Origin: JAGOBP01 sp964550855
Lineage (GTDB): Bacteria > Chloroflexota > Anaerolineae > Fen-1058
Direction of reading: 5' to 3'
Length of the DNA stretch: 64,000 nt
Assembly (NCBI GenBank): GCA_964550855.1
Contig: CAZKBQ010000014.1
Location: 1-64,000, forward strand
Shown here: piece by piece, positions 1-8,589 of the stretch
How positions within the stretch are numbered: position 1 is the stretch's first letter
Layout: each line of letters starts with the position of its first letter
Position numbers and translations under genes: made by a program
The notes under the pieces: model-generated
Told to the model about the DNA's origin: nothing
The model's database searches: none
Seen by the model: the letters and a program-made list of their open reading frames with translations, nothing else

Positions 1-1608
1 TACACTCTTTCCCTGCACGGTGCGCGTCAGCCCCAGCCAGACCAGCCACGCCGCCAGCAGCAAGACGCCAAATCGCGCCGAAGGGTGCAGCAGAAAACCC
101 GCGCCCGCGGCCACGCCCGCCGCAAAACCATACAGGCCGCTGCCGCGCCGCACCGCCGCCCACATCAGCGCGGCCGCTGCCACCACCGGCGCCAGCGACA
201 GCGCCGTGGTATAGCCGAGGCGCGCATACGTCAGCACGTACGGCGAAGCGACCATGAATGCCAGCGACAACCAGGCGGCGCGTTTGCCCAACGTCGAACG
301 CGCCAGAAAATACAGCGGAATCAGCGCCGCCCACACGCCAACAGCCGAGGCCAGTCGCCACGCCGTGACATTCTCGCCGAATAGTTCGATCCAGACAGCC
401 TGATAGATCGAACCGCCCATCGGCAGTGCGTATGCGCCCAGACCAAAGACATCCGGCACAACGGCCTGCCGCGAGATGTCGCGCGCCGCCACAAAGTATG
501 CGCCTTCATCGCCCCACAACGTGGCCGGCACATCGCCGATCCGGTACAGCAGCACGCCCAGCGCCGCGATCCACGCGACGCCCAGCGCAATCGCTTCGAT
601 TCGATCGATCTTGATCGACAGCCGGACGCCGCGCACCCGATCGACGTGCCACCAACCGACGGCCATCAACGTCAACCCGATCAGCCACGGCCCCACACCC
701 GTCCAGCCGCCGAAGGTGGTGGCGGCGCCACGCGTCACGTACACGCTCAGCCCCAGGCCGGCCAGCCCCGCCAGCAGCCAGCGCCAATCCACAGCTCGGC
801 CGCCGGTCTGCGCCGGCCGAAGGGGCATCACCGGCTCATCACTCAACAGGCTGCGGCGCGTCATCCACGCCAGACCGATCACGCCGACCAGACTGAGCAG
901 CCAACCGGCCACGATCAACGTGCCGTCGATGGGCAGGTTCAGCTGCAAGCCATCGACCAGCGGCGAGAGGATTGGCAGCGCGGGCGATCCGCCGCCAGGC
1001 CGCGCGGAGTTGATCACCAATTGGCCGGCCATCAACAACCCGATCGAGCCAGCTAAGCCGATCGGATTGGGGCGAGAATGAACCGCCGGCGCTTCCAGTA
1101 AGGCGGGCGCAGCCGCCTCAACATCGGCTGCGGATTCAGTGATTGGGCGCGCCGTGAAGAGCTGCGGCCACCACCGCGTGCGCGTCATCATAGCCGCCAG
1201 GCCGATGGCAATCGACAGCACCCAGGCGATCGACCATACCCAATCAGCCGACGGCGCGAACACCGCGGCCAGCGCCGCAACGACATTTAGCGTAATCGCA
1301 GCGACGGCGACCGTGCGCAACGACAATCGGGGCGCCAATTCGCCGAGGGCCGCGCCGGTGACGCGCAGCGCGTCCGCCACCGCGCGCCACGCCGCGCCGA
1401 TCGATTCAACCAGCGCGGCCCAGGCGGGGTTGGGTTCGCCGCGAACGTCTCGCCAGACGCGCACCAACAAGAAAGCCGCCCCGGCGTAAAACAGCCAGCC
1501 GTCCAGCGGGTACACATCGCGCAGCGCGGAGACATAGTAATGTCCCAGTCCGGCCAGGGCCAGACCGGCTGCCAGCTGCACCGCCATCCGCACGCGTGGG
1601 CGAGACAT
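1..1608 (-). CDS. GT39-type membrane glycosyltransferase, 3' end outside window
   Basis: The frame is open from an ATG at 1608 to the window edge (536 codons, no stop seen), so the C-terminus is missing. The first ~330 residues are hydrophobic segments separated by short polar stretches. At about residue 360 the sequence reads PATLWGDEGAYF, with D367-E368 matching the catalytic Asp-Glu of the first periplasmic loop of PMT_2/ArnT-like (GT39) enzymes, which move a sugar from a polyprenyl-phosphate carrier to an acceptor outside the membrane. In ordinary GT39 proteins this motif lies near residue 50-70, so about 300 residues of extra membrane sequence sit in front. The gene follows the GT4 gene (gap 47 bp) and is probably last in the operon with the flippase-like protein. 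Acceptor and sugar are unknown. Confidence 0.75.
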   Translation of the reverse strand, partial: MSRPRVRMAVQLAAGLALAGLGHYYVSALRDVYPLDGWLFYAGAAFLLVRVWRDVRGEPNPAWAALVESIGAAWRAVADALRVTGAALGELAPRLSLRTVAVAAITLNVVAALAAVFAPSADWVWSIAWVLSIAIGLAAMMTRTRWWPQLFTARPITESAADVEAAAPALLEAPAVHSRPNPIGLAGSIGLLMAGQLVINSARPGGGSPALPILSPLVDGLQLNLPIDGTLIVAGWLLSLVGVIGLAWMTRRSLLSDEPVMPLRPAQTGGRAVDWRWLLAGLAGLGLSVYVTRGAATTFGGWTGVGPWLIGLTLMAVGWWHVDRVRGVRLSIKIDRIEAIALGVAWIAALGVLLYRIGDVPATLWGDEGAYFVAARDISRQAVVPDVFGLGAYALPMGGSIYQAVWIELFGENVTAWRLASAVGVWAALIPLYFLARSTLGKRAAWLSLAFMVASPYVLTYARLGYTTALSLAPVVAAAALMWAAVRRGSGLYGFAAGVAAGAGFLLHPSARFGVLLLAAWLVWLGLTRTVQGKSV

Positions 1609-1655
1609 GATCGAACTCAATCTACTGCAGAATGCTTAAGACCGCCTGAACACCG

Positions 1656-2846
1656 CTAGCGCCCGGTGGCCGCTTTGGAACGCGCCGCGGCCGGCGAGCG
1701 CCGCGCCAGCAGATCGTCAAACAGTTGCTCGTACAGTTCGGCTGTGCGCTCGGTGCTGAATAACGCCTCGATGTCGGCGCGCGGCCGCACGTATCGGGCG
1801 CGATCGCTCAGCACGCGGATGACGGCGTCGGCCAAAGCCGCGCTGTCGCCCACCGGCACCACCTCACCCATGCCCGTCATCTTCACGGGCTGGCGCACCC
1901 CGGGCAGATCGCTGGCGATGGACGGCGTGCCCAGCAACATGCTTTCAACCTGCACCAGGCCAAAGGTCTCGGTGGAGTTGATGCTGGGCACCACCAGCGT
2001 GTCGAGGTTGGCGAAAAACGCCGCAATCTGCGTCTGATCGAGATTTCCCAGAAAACTCCACCGATCGCCCTCGGCGGCGATCAGGGGCATCAATCGGCGC
2101 GCATAGGACTCTTCGCCCAGCACGTTCTGATATTGCCCGGCAAACAGGACGCGCGTATCGGGAAACGCGGCGCGGATGCGAGGCAAGGCGCCCAGCAAAT
2201 ACTCCACGCCTTTCTCGGCAGCCAGCCGGGTCGCCATGCCGATCACGCGCTGCCCGTCGGGATTCCACCGCGCGCGAAACGCCGCGATCTCCGCGGGCGA
2301 CGGCGTGTGGACATGGACGGGCGGCGCGATGACGCGCACCTTGTTCAGATAACGCGAGAGGAAGGGTGAGTGCGCGGCAAAATCGGTGGTGTACGCGACG
2401 ATGAGATCCGACAGCCGCGCCGCCAGAACGTTGCTCAGAAACACGCCGCGATCGACCACGCGGTTAAAAAGGCCCGGCGGCAGCGTGAGATCGCTGTGAT
2501 ACGTCAAGACGACCGGCTTCTTCATCAGCCGGCCGCGCGCAGCGATGCCGCTGGCGTCCAGCTGCGGCAGATGCAGGCTCAGCACATCGTGCCGGGGCAC
2601 CAGCCGCGTGGCCACCAGCCCAATCGTCGGCATGATGACGCCCTTGCTCACGCGGAAGGCCACCGGCACGCGCACCACCGTGACGCCGTGCAGGTGTTCC
2701 TCGCGCGGGAGCGCTGCGTCGTACTGCGAGGTCAACACGGTGACTTGATGGCCGCGCCCGGCCAGCGCGCGCGCCAGCCGCTCAACGTAAATGGTCAGAC
2801 CACTGGTGTGCGGCCGATAATACGTGAGAGCGATCAGCACTTTCAT
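1656..2846 (-). CDS. GT4-family glycosyltransferase
   Basis: A 396-residue cytoplasmic GT-B glycosyltransferase of family 4. The N-terminal domain starts MKVLIALTYYRPHTSG and carries the glycine loop and amphipathic helix typical of the acceptor domain. The C-terminal domain has R207 and K212 (TRLAAEKGVEYLL) for nucleotide diphosphate and an EX7E motif, E293 to E301 (ETFGLVQVE). The family uses NDP-sugars to glycosylate lipids or polysaccharide intermediates with retention of configuration. Its ATG overlaps the stop of the upstream flippase-like gene by 4 bp, so translation is probably coupled. With the GT39 gene downstream it suggests building and export of a lipid-linked glycan. Sugar and acceptor cannot be read from the sequence. 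Confidence 0.85.
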   Translation of the reverse strand: MKVLIALTYYRPHTSGLTIYVERLARALAGRGHQVTVLTSQYDAALPREEHLHGVTVVRVPVAFRVSKGVIMPTIGLVATRLVPRHDVLSLHLPQLDASGIAARGRLMKKPVVLTYHSDLTLPPGLFNRVVDRGVFLSNVLAARLSDLIVAYTTDFAAHSPFLSRYLNKVRVIAPPVHVHTPSPAEIAAFRARWNPDGQRVIGMATRLAAEKGVEYLLGALPRIRAAFPDTRVLFAGQYQNVLGEESYARRLMPLIAAEGDRWSFLGNLDQTQIAAFFANLDTLVVPSINSTETFGLVQVESMLLGTPSIASDLPGVRQPVKMTGMGEVVPVGDSAALADAVIRVLSDRARYVRPRADIEALFSTERTAELYEQLFDDLLARRSPAAARSKAATGR

Positions 2847-3895
2847 GCCGATGGATTCTCCGCCGCCGATGGGTCATCGGCCGCCAGGGGCTGTTCCACC
2901 GCCGACGCAACCGAACGCAGCTGCAGCTTCATCGACGCCCACGAGCCGGCTTCGCGCCACAGGGCCACCAGCCCGGCCGCATCCATGACGATAATCTCCA
3001 TGACGTGAAACACAATGGCAAAGCTAAAGGCCTGAGCCTGGGGCAAACCGAACAGCCCCAACGACAGGACGATGGCGCCCTGCATCACACCCAGCGAGCC
3101 GGGCGAAGCCGGCAGCAGCAGCGCAAAGGTGGTGATGATCGTGACGAACAGCGATACGATGAACTGCGGATCCGGCACAAAGGCGCGCAGCGCCAGTTGA
3201 AACGTCACCGCCGAGATCAGCCAGGCCGCCACCGACAGGCCGATGATCACGATCAACGGCGCGCCGGGCCGCAACACGGCAAAGCCGTCCAGCACCTGCC
3301 CCAAGCGCCGTACCCAGCTGGCCGTGTGCAGGCGCGGAATCCGATCGAGCGCCGCTTCGGCCCAGTGTTCCACGCGCCGCCGCTGCCAGACGGCGATCAG
3401 CATGACCACCAGCGCCCCGCCGAACAGCACGGCCGACAGCGCCGCCCCCTGGGCCGCCCAGTCGGGCAGCGGCACGGCGCGGGCGGCCAGCAGGCCCAGC
3501 AGCAGGCCCAGCACCACCAGCACGTCCAACACGTGTTCCACCACAATGGTGGACGCCGTGTGGGCGATGGTCACACGCCGGTCGCGCGTCACAAACAGGG
3601 TACGCGCCACTTCGCCCAGCCGAAGCGGAAACGTGTTGCTGACGAAGTAGCCGATGCACAGCGGCCCGAACGCGCGCGCAAACGGCAGGCGGCGCCGGTC
3701 GCCGTACAGCCAGCGCCACCGCTCGGCGCGCACCGCCATGGCCAGCAGCAGCGCCGCCGCCGCCGGGATTAAGTAGATATACTGAGCATCCCGCAGGCTG
3801 GCGGCCGCCGCCGGCCAATCGATGCCGCGAAACGCCAGCCACAGCGCCAGCGCACTGATGACCAGACCCAGCCATAATTGAGGTTTACGCCACAT
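2843..3895 (-). CDS. LPG-synthase-TM/UPF0104 flippase-like membrane protein
   Basis: A 350-residue polytopic membrane protein beginning MWRKPQLWLGLVISALALWL, with the pattern of the lysylphosphatidylglycerol synthase transmembrane family (UPF0104, AglD/MprF-N-like): a first TM helix ending FRGIDW, a SLRDAQYIYLIPA segment, and a PASPGSLGVMQGAIVLSLGLFGL stretch near the C-terminus. Relatives are linked to lipid or lipid-linked sugar translocation next to glycosyltransferases, as here. The frame extends upstream to 3994, but a TTGCCG-17-TATAAT promoter at 3963-3991 lies inside that extension, so the start at 3895 is preferred. It is the first gene of a three-gene operon with GT4 and GT39 genes. 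Confidence 0.8.
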   Translation of the reverse strand: MWRKPQLWLGLVISALALWLAFRGIDWPAAAASLRDAQYIYLIPAAAALLLAMAVRAERWRWLYGDRRRLPFARAFGPLCIGYFVSNTFPLRLGEVARTLFVTRDRRVTIAHTASTIVVEHVLDVLVVLGLLLGLLAARAVPLPDWAAQGAALSAVLFGGALVVMLIAVWQRRRVEHWAEAALDRIPRLHTASWVRRLGQVLDGFAVLRPGAPLIVIIGLSVAAWLISAVTFQLALRAFVPDPQFIVSLFVTIITTFALLLPASPGSLGVMQGAIVLSLGLFGLPQAQAFSFAIVFHVMEIIVMDAAGLVALWREAGSWASMKLQLRSVASAVEQPLAADDPSAAENPSA

Positions 3896-3962
3896 GCGCA
3901 CTCTGGCTTTCCATGATCTGCGGCGACATTCCATGACAGAAGTCGCCGCAGTCACGGCGCCG

Positions 3963-3991
3963 ATTATAGCACGACGGTTACGGTGCGGCAA
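3963..3991 (-). promoter_or_regulatory. sigma70-type promoter for the flippase/GT operon
   Basis: Read on the minus strand: TTGCCG (3991-3986), a 17-nt spacer, TATAAT (3968-3963). It lies 67 nt upstream of the ATG at 3895 and is divergent from the promoter at 4019-4046. Confidence 0.6.
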
Positions 3992-4018
3992 CAACCGAGG
4001 AGGGTTTTGGCGCTCAGC

Positions 4019-4046
4019 TTGACACGTCTGTCGGCTGATCTACACT
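4019..4046 (+). promoter_or_regulatory. sigma70-type promoter, probably leaderless
   Basis: TTGACA (4019-4024), 16-nt spacer, TACACT (4041-4046). The ATG at 4053 follows after only 6 nt, so transcription would begin at or next to the start codon. No Shine-Dalgarno sequence is possible. Confidence 0.65.
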
Positions 4047-4052
4047 TGGGGC

Positions 4053-4730
4053 ATGTTCTTCCCGGAGAAACTCGCCCAGGCCCAGCGTCAAACCGGTTCG
4101 CGCCTGGTGCTGCGCCTCGATCTGACGGTCGGCCGGATGCCGCTGCCGCTGGCCCGCGTCGACGATCCGCTGCTGCCGTTTGCGCGATCGATCATCGACG
4201 CCACGCGCGATGTGGTGTGCGGCTATGTGCTCGATCCAGCTTATTTTCTGGCCGACGGCGCGGCGGGCGTTATCGCGCTGGAACGGATTGCGGCCTACAT
4301 CCCGGCCGATCGGCTGCTGGTCTTCGACGCGCGCTTCGGCCATCTCGGCCCGAGCGCGCCGGCCTATGCCCGCGCCGCGCGTGAAGCGTTCGGCGCCGAC
4401 GCGGTGACGTTCAGCGTGAAGATCGATCGGGGGGTGGCAGACACGTTTGCGCGGTATGCGGAGATGCAGCTGTTCCATCCGTATGAAGCTGTCCCCGGGC
4501 AAAACGATCCGCGCTTCGGCCTGATTGTGGAACAGGGCCCGGTAGTGCCGGCGTCTGCGCCGCTGCTGGTGCGATACACTGCCGCGCGTCATGACATCGC
4601 CTCCGATCAGACGGCGCTGATCGAAGGCGATCCCGGGTTGATCTATGCCTCGCGCCGCGACGATTACGCGGCCGTGGTGCGCGCGGCAGTGCTCACAGTC
4701 GCGTCAGGATTTCCGGCCCCGCGGGCGTAA
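4053..4730 (+). CDS. degenerate orotidine-5'-phosphate decarboxylase-like protein
   Basis: 225 residues with the order of elements of a type II OMP decarboxylase (PyrF): a beta-1 aspartate (LRLDL, D23), GYVLDPAYFLADGAAGVIALERI where PyrF has its YKPQ-A-FE-G segment, VFDARFGHLGPSAPAYARAA where PyrF has LDAKRGDIG-T-AYA, then DAVTF, and a C-terminal DPGLIYASRRDDYAAVVRAA resembling the SRGIIYA segment. The catalytic D-x-K-x-x-D is changed to D92-A-R94-F-G-H97, the upstream lysine is lost, and the phosphate-binding SR is lost. The fold is therefore probably kept but decarboxylase activity is not expected. It has its own promoter and overlaps the methionine aminopeptidase gene tail-to-tail by 38 bp. 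Function unknown. Confidence 0.6.
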   Translation: MFFPEKLAQAQRQTGSRLVLRLDLTVGRMPLPLARVDDPLLPFARSIIDATRDVVCGYVLDPAYFLADGAAGVIALERIAAYIPADRLLVFDARFGHLGPSAPAYARAAREAFGADAVTFSVKIDRGVADTFARYAEMQLFHPYEAVPGQNDPRFGLIVEQGPVVPASAPLLVRYTAARHDIASDQTALIEGDPGLIYASRRDDYAAVVRAAVLTVASGFPAPRA

Positions 4731-5469
4731 TCGCCAGTGAGTGCTCGAACTGCGCGGACAGCGAACCGTCGGCGGTGCGCACAGCCCAGTGATCGGCCAT
4801 GAGCTGCGTCTCGGGGCGGCCGGCATTGATCATCGGTTCGATGGTGAACACCATGCCGGTGCGCAGCTTCATGCCGCTGCCGCGCTGCCCGTGATGCAGG
4901 ACGGTGGGCGCTTCGTGCAGCGTGCGGCCCACGCCGTGCCCCGTGTATTCGCGCACCACCGAAAAACCCTGGCTTTCCACGTAGTGCTGAATGGCGTAGC
5001 CGATGTCGCCCAGCCGCCCGCCGTCGCGCGCCTGCTCAATGCCCAACTCGAGGGAGCGTTTGGCCACGTCCAGCAGACGCTGCGTTTCCGGGGCAACTGC
5101 GCCCACCGCATAGGTCAGGCAGGCATCGCCGCACCACCCTTTGAACAACACGCCGATGTCCACGCCGATGATGTCGCCTGCCTTCAAGACCTGTCTGGCG
5201 TTGGGAATGCCGTGGCAGATCACGTCGTTGACCGACGCGCAGATGGTGGCCGGAAACGGCGGGATGCCGCGCGCCCCACGGGGCAGATAGCCTTTGTACA
5301 CAGGCGTGGCGCCGTGCTTGCGGATGAATTCCTCGGCGATGCGATCAAGGTCCAGGGTGCTGACGCCGGGCACCACATGCTCGCGCAGCACTTCATACGT
5401 CTCGGCCACCAGTCGTCCTGCCTCGCGCATCGCCGCGATCTGCTGGGGCGTCTTCAGTTCAATTGCCAT
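4693..5469 (-). CDS. map: type I methionine aminopeptidase
   Basis: 258 residues, usual length for the short bacterial type. The enzyme removes the N-terminal methionine from nascent proteins using two metal ions. All five metal ligands are visible: D104 and D115 (GVDIGVLFKGWCGDA), H178 (YTGHGVGR), E211 (FTIEPMI) and E242 (FEHSLAIT). The substrate-side histidine H86 (CHGIP) is present too. The frame extends 15 codons further upstream, but the start at MAIELKTPQQ (5469) follows a GGAGA about 10 nt before it and matches family N-termini, so it is preferred. A TATAAT 62 nt upstream suggests a single-gene transcript. The 3' end overlaps the convergent OMPDC-like gene. Confidence 0.95.
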   Translation of the reverse strand: MAIELKTPQQIAAMREAGRLVAETYEVLREHVVPGVSTLDLDRIAEEFIRKHGATPVYKGYLPRGARGIPPFPATICASVNDVICHGIPNARQVLKAGDIIGVDIGVLFKGWCGDACLTYAVGAVAPETQRLLDVAKRSLELGIEQARDGGRLGDIGYAIQHYVESQGFSVVREYTGHGVGRTLHEAPTVLHHGQRGSGMKLRTGMVFTIEPMINAGRPETQLMADHWAVRTADGSLSAQFEHSLAITPAGPEILTRL

Positions 5470-5531
5470 GCAAGTTGTCTCCAGCGGCGAGTGCGCCGCC
5501 CCGCAGTGCGCCACTGATAAAGCGCACGTTG

Positions 5532-5537
5532 ATTATA
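5532..5537 (-). promoter_or_regulatory. -10 element upstream of map
   Basis: TATAAT on the minus strand, 62 nt before the chosen ATG at 5469. No convincing -35 at 16-18 nt. Confidence 0.4.
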
Positions 5538-5599
5538 CCCCACCGCTCAACCCGATCTGCGCCAGAGCCGAGCCTGCCCCCGCGACATCGGGCTGCTCC

Positions 5600-6028
5600 C
5601 TATTTCGACAGCGCGGCCAGGATCGCGGTCACGCCGATCTGCGCCACCTCGATGTCCACCATTTCCGGCAGGCCGCTCACCGCCACCGCGCCCACCACCT
5701 GCCCGGCGATCGTGACCGGCAGGCCGCCGCCCCACCCGATGTAGCGTCGGTCGCCGTAATAAGCCATATCAAAGCCCGTCTCGGGATCGCGCGCCGCCTG
5801 GCCCAGTTCGCGGCTCGGCTTGCGCTCGCGCGCCGCCGTCCAGGCCTTGTTGGCCGCGATGGTGATCGACGCCAGCGGCGCGCCGTCCAGCCGCAGCAGC
5901 GCGATCAGCTCGCCGTGCGCATCGGCCACGGCGATCACCGCCGCCTGTCCGCGTCGTCCCAGCTCGGCGGCAATCGCGTCAATCGCCTGCCGTGCTTCGG
6001 CGTGCCCCAGACTGGTGTAATGAACCAT
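5600..6028 (-). CDS. GlcG/HbpS family heme-binding-like protein
   Basis: About 142 residues (146 if the upstream ATG at 6040 is used). It matches the GlcG/HbpS (DUF336) fold: an N-terminal helix with AEARQAIDAIAAELGRRGQ, the strand AAVIAVADAHGELIALLRLDGAPLASI, the ANKAWTAARERKPS segment, and the glycine-rich GWGGGLPVTIAGQVVGAVAVSG characteristic of the family. Members are small soluble or secreted proteins; HbpS binds heme and GlcG is of unknown function in glycolate clusters. No signal peptide is visible, so this copy is probably cytoplasmic. A TATAAT lies 37 nt upstream of the 6028 start. No neighbour clarifies the ligand. Confidence 0.8.
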   Translation of the reverse strand: MVHYTSLGHAEARQAIDAIAAELGRRGQAAVIAVADAHGELIALLRLDGAPLASITIAANKAWTAARERKPSRELGQAARDPETGFDMAYYGDRRYIGWGGGLPVTIAGQVVGAVAVSGLPEMVDIEVAQIGVTAILAALSK

Positions 6029-6065
6029 GTGCCCCTCCAAGGGAAGTCTTCAGGTGATTCCGGCC

Positions 6066-6071
6066 ATTATA
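6066..6071 (-). promoter_or_regulatory. -10 element upstream of the GlcG-like gene
   Basis: TATAAT on the minus strand, in the divergent gap before the response-regulator gene. No clear -35. Confidence 0.4.
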
Positions 6072-6141
6072 CCGCCGATTCATTTTGATTTTCACGCAGG
6101 TTGATGTAAACTTGTTTGAATCCTGCAACCAGGCGGGCACA

Positions 6142-7248
6142 ATGGCCGGCAAGAAAATCCTCGTCGTCGACGATGACCCCAATCTGCTGAAACTGGTTGA
6201 ACTGATCCTGCGGCGCGCGCAGTATGACGTGGTCACCGCTTCCACCGGTGAGTTGGGCATCGAGCGCGCCCGCGACGAGAAGCCCGATCTGATCCTGATG
6301 GATGTGATGCTGCCCGGCATCGATGGCTTTGTGGCCACCCAGCAGATTCGCCGCCTGCCCGATAGCGGCAGCGTGCCCATCGTTTTTCTCTCGGCCACCG
6401 ACGCCACCGAAGCCAAGATCCGCGGCCTGCGCGGCGGCGGCAACGACTATATCACCAAGCCGGTCAAGACCGGCGAGCTCCTGGCCCGCATCGAAGCTCA
6501 CCTGCGGCCGGCGACGGTGCTGCAGGGCCGCACCGTGGCCGTCTTCGGCAGCAAGCCGGGGGTGGGCACCACCACGCTGACGGTGAATCTGGCGTTGGCC
6601 CTGCAGCAGGGTCAGCATCAGCGCACCTTCGTCCTGGACTGGCAGCGTCCGTTGGGCGATGTCTGCCTGATGCTGGGTGCAGCCGAAGTGCGTTCACTGG
6701 AATACCTGCTGACACAGTCACAGTCGGTGGACGATCACACGCTCAAAAACCTGTCGCTGGAAATCACGCCCGGGCTGTGGGTGGTGCCCGGTTCCACCAA
6801 TCCCGGCCTGGTGCAGCTCATGACGCGCAAAGCGCTGAGCGGCATCCTCAAGACGGCGTTGTTCAACGCCGATTACGCGCTAATCGATGGAGGTGCGTTC
6901 TTCTCATGGGAAGAGCCGCCGCTGGTCTCGCGCGGCGACGGCATGAACCTGATTGTCATCGCGCCGGACGCCGTGTCCATTCGGCGCGCCGTGCAAATCG
7001 CGCACACGGCGGCCCGGCAGGATCACATCGTCTGGTTTGTGCTTAATCACGCGGCCGGCGGCACCATCTCGGCCGACGCGCTGGCCGCGCGCCTGGGTGT
7101 GTCGCTGCACGCGCAGATTCCCAACGGCCGCTCGGAGCGCGAAGACCTGCTCAACCCCGGTCCACCGTTTTACCAGCGTGATCCACAATCGGCTTTCTCG
7201 CGCGCGATCGATCAGCTAGCCGATCTGATCTTGAAAGTCTCGTTCTGA
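6142..7248 (+). CDS. response regulator receiver fused to CpaE/MinD-type ATPase
   Basis: 368 residues from the ATG at 6142, where MAGKKILVVDDD is a standard receiver N-terminus. Residues 5-122 are a CheY-like receiver: acidic cluster D10-D12, phospho-acceptor D54 (LILMDVMLPG), S84 and K106. Residues 130-360 are a MinD/ParA-like domain of CpaE/TadZ type with a deviant P-loop, SKPGVGTTTLTVNLALAL (137-154), keeping the first lysine but having Thr in place of the usual second lysine, as in TadZ/CpaE. CpaE proteins position Tad/Flp pilus machinery, but no tad or cpa gene is nearby, so this may be an orphan localisation or signalling factor. Its end overlaps the convergent ligase-like gene by 33 bp. 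Confidence 0.85.
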   Translation: MAGKKILVVDDDPNLLKLVELILRRAQYDVVTASTGELGIERARDEKPDLILMDVMLPGIDGFVATQQIRRLPDSGSVPIVFLSATDATEAKIRGLRGGGNDYITKPVKTGELLARIEAHLRPATVLQGRTVAVFGSKPGVGTTTLTVNLALALQQGQHQRTFVLDWQRPLGDVCLMLGAAEVRSLEYLLTQSQSVDDHTLKNLSLEITPGLWVVPGSTNPGLVQLMTRKALSGILKTALFNADYALIDGGAFFSWEEPPLVSRGDGMNLIVIAPDAVSIRRAVQIAHTAARQDHIVWFVLNHAAGGTISADALAARLGVSLHAQIPNGRSEREDLLNPGPPFYQRDPQSAFSRAIDQLADLILKVSF

Positions 7249-8586
7249 CCCCGCCAGCACCCACCCGCTCACCATCGCCCACAGGTAAACGCCCTGTGAC
7301 GATGTCCAGGCGTAGTGGTCAAACAGCATCACCACCAGCAGCGCTGCCACGGCGGCGGCAACATTGGCCGGCGCGCGGCTCGAGCGCCGCATCACCACGA
7401 CGATGCCAGACAGCCACAGCCCCGCGCCGACGAGGCCCAGTTCGCTGGTCACCAGCAGCGGCACATTATGCACCCAATCGATGGGCGCGCCGTCCAACTG
7501 GCTGCCGGCCACGCTGAAATTACCCATGCCGACGCCCGTCACCGGATGAGCAACCACCAGCCGCGCCGCCACCTCAATCTGGTGGAGGCGCTGCTCCAGC
7601 GAGGTTTGTTCCACCACCACGTGATCGATCATGAGCCGCTCCAGCAGGAAGGGCGCGAAGCTGAGGCCAAACCCGATCAGCACGGCGGCGACGATCCCGG
7701 TCAGCCTCAGCGTCACGGCGTGCAGGCGCGCGTGCCGCGCGGCCGCCCGCGCGCCCATGATCACCGCCCCCGTCAGCAGCCCCAGCCAGGCCGAGCGCGA
7801 GAACGTCATCAGCAGTGCCACTAAGCCCAGCAGCCAGGCCGCGCGCGCGGCCCGGCGCGTGCCACGGCGCGAGTCGTCCAGCAGGCTGCCGCCCAGCAGC
7901 AGCCCGACGGCCAGAAAACCGCCCATCACGTTGGGATGGCCGCTCAGCCCATACAGCCGGATGAGCGGCGCATCCGTCCCGCCAACCACGCTCACGTTCG
8001 GATACGACAAATCGATCGGCAGTTCGCCCAGCCACGTCAGGCCTACCGCGTGCTGCCGCAGAAATTGTGCCACGCCGACGAGCGCATTGAGTGCCATTCC
8101 GGCCAGCATCACGCCGGCCATCGCTCGCAGCGACGGCGGATCGCTCGCCACGCGCAGCGCCAGCACAACCCACAACGCCAGTCGCAGCGCAAAGACCACG
8201 GCCAGTTCGCGGTGTCCCGCCCAGACGATGGACGCAGCGGCCCAGACCGCCAGCGCAATCAGCGTCGCCGACCAAAGGCGCGTGGCGGGCGCGAACAGCC
8301 GCGCGCGGCGCGGCCAGCCGGCCAGCACGTAGCTGCCAATCGCCAGCGCGGCCAGGACATCGGCCGGGCGCAGCTTGGGCACATTGGCAACGTTGGGCAC
8401 GCTGGCCGCGTCGAGGTTGGGCAGCGCCAGCGACCACGCCAGCATCCACGGCGAGAAAAACAGCGCGCCCAGCAGCGCCAGCCGACTAAGGGAGAGCAAC
8501 AACGGTCGATGAGTCAAGGATGGATGGGTCGGCCGATCGGTCGGCGGGTGGCCCGATCGGTCACGCGCCGGCCGCCCGCGGTTCAC
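7216..8586 (-). CDS. O-antigen ligase/polymerase-like membrane protein
   Basis: 456 residues, ~10-12 hydrophobic segments. The N-terminal TM block, a large loop containing GLSGHPNVMGGFLAVGLLLGG, and the VVAHPVTGVGMGNF stretch before the last helices match the Wzy_C/WaaL family, which polymerises or ligates lipid-linked glycans outside the membrane. The annotated start is a GTG at 8586, 3 nt after the GT4 stop. The first ~28 residues are polar and proline/arginine-rich, so the true start could be a little downstream. It is the last gene of the 7216-21596 cluster and gives that cluster a plausible polymerase or ligase step. Confidence 0.8.
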   Translation of the reverse strand: MNRGRPARDRSGHPPTDRPTHPSLTHRPLLLSLSRLALLGALFFSPWMLAWSLALPNLDAASVPNVANVPKLRPADVLAALAIGSYVLAGWPRRARLFAPATRLWSATLIALAVWAAASIVWAGHRELAVVFALRLALWVVLALRVASDPPSLRAMAGVMLAGMALNALVGVAQFLRQHAVGLTWLGELPIDLSYPNVSVVGGTDAPLIRLYGLSGHPNVMGGFLAVGLLLGGSLLDDSRRGTRRAARAAWLLGLVALLMTFSRSAWLGLLTGAVIMGARAAARHARLHAVTLRLTGIVAAVLIGFGLSFAPFLLERLMIDHVVVEQTSLEQRLHQIEVAARLVVAHPVTGVGMGNFSVAGSQLDGAPIDWVHNVPLLVTSELGLVGAGLWLSGIVVVMRRSSRAPANVAAAVAALLVVMLFDHYAWTSSQGVYLWAMVSGWVLAGSERDFQDQIG

Positions 8587-8589
8587 ACT

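Noticed and set aside
4693..4730. Antiterminator or regulatory meaning of the 38-bp convergent overlap
   Set aside because: Simple tail-to-tail overlap as at 7216-7248 and 33118-33121; the window is gene-dense.
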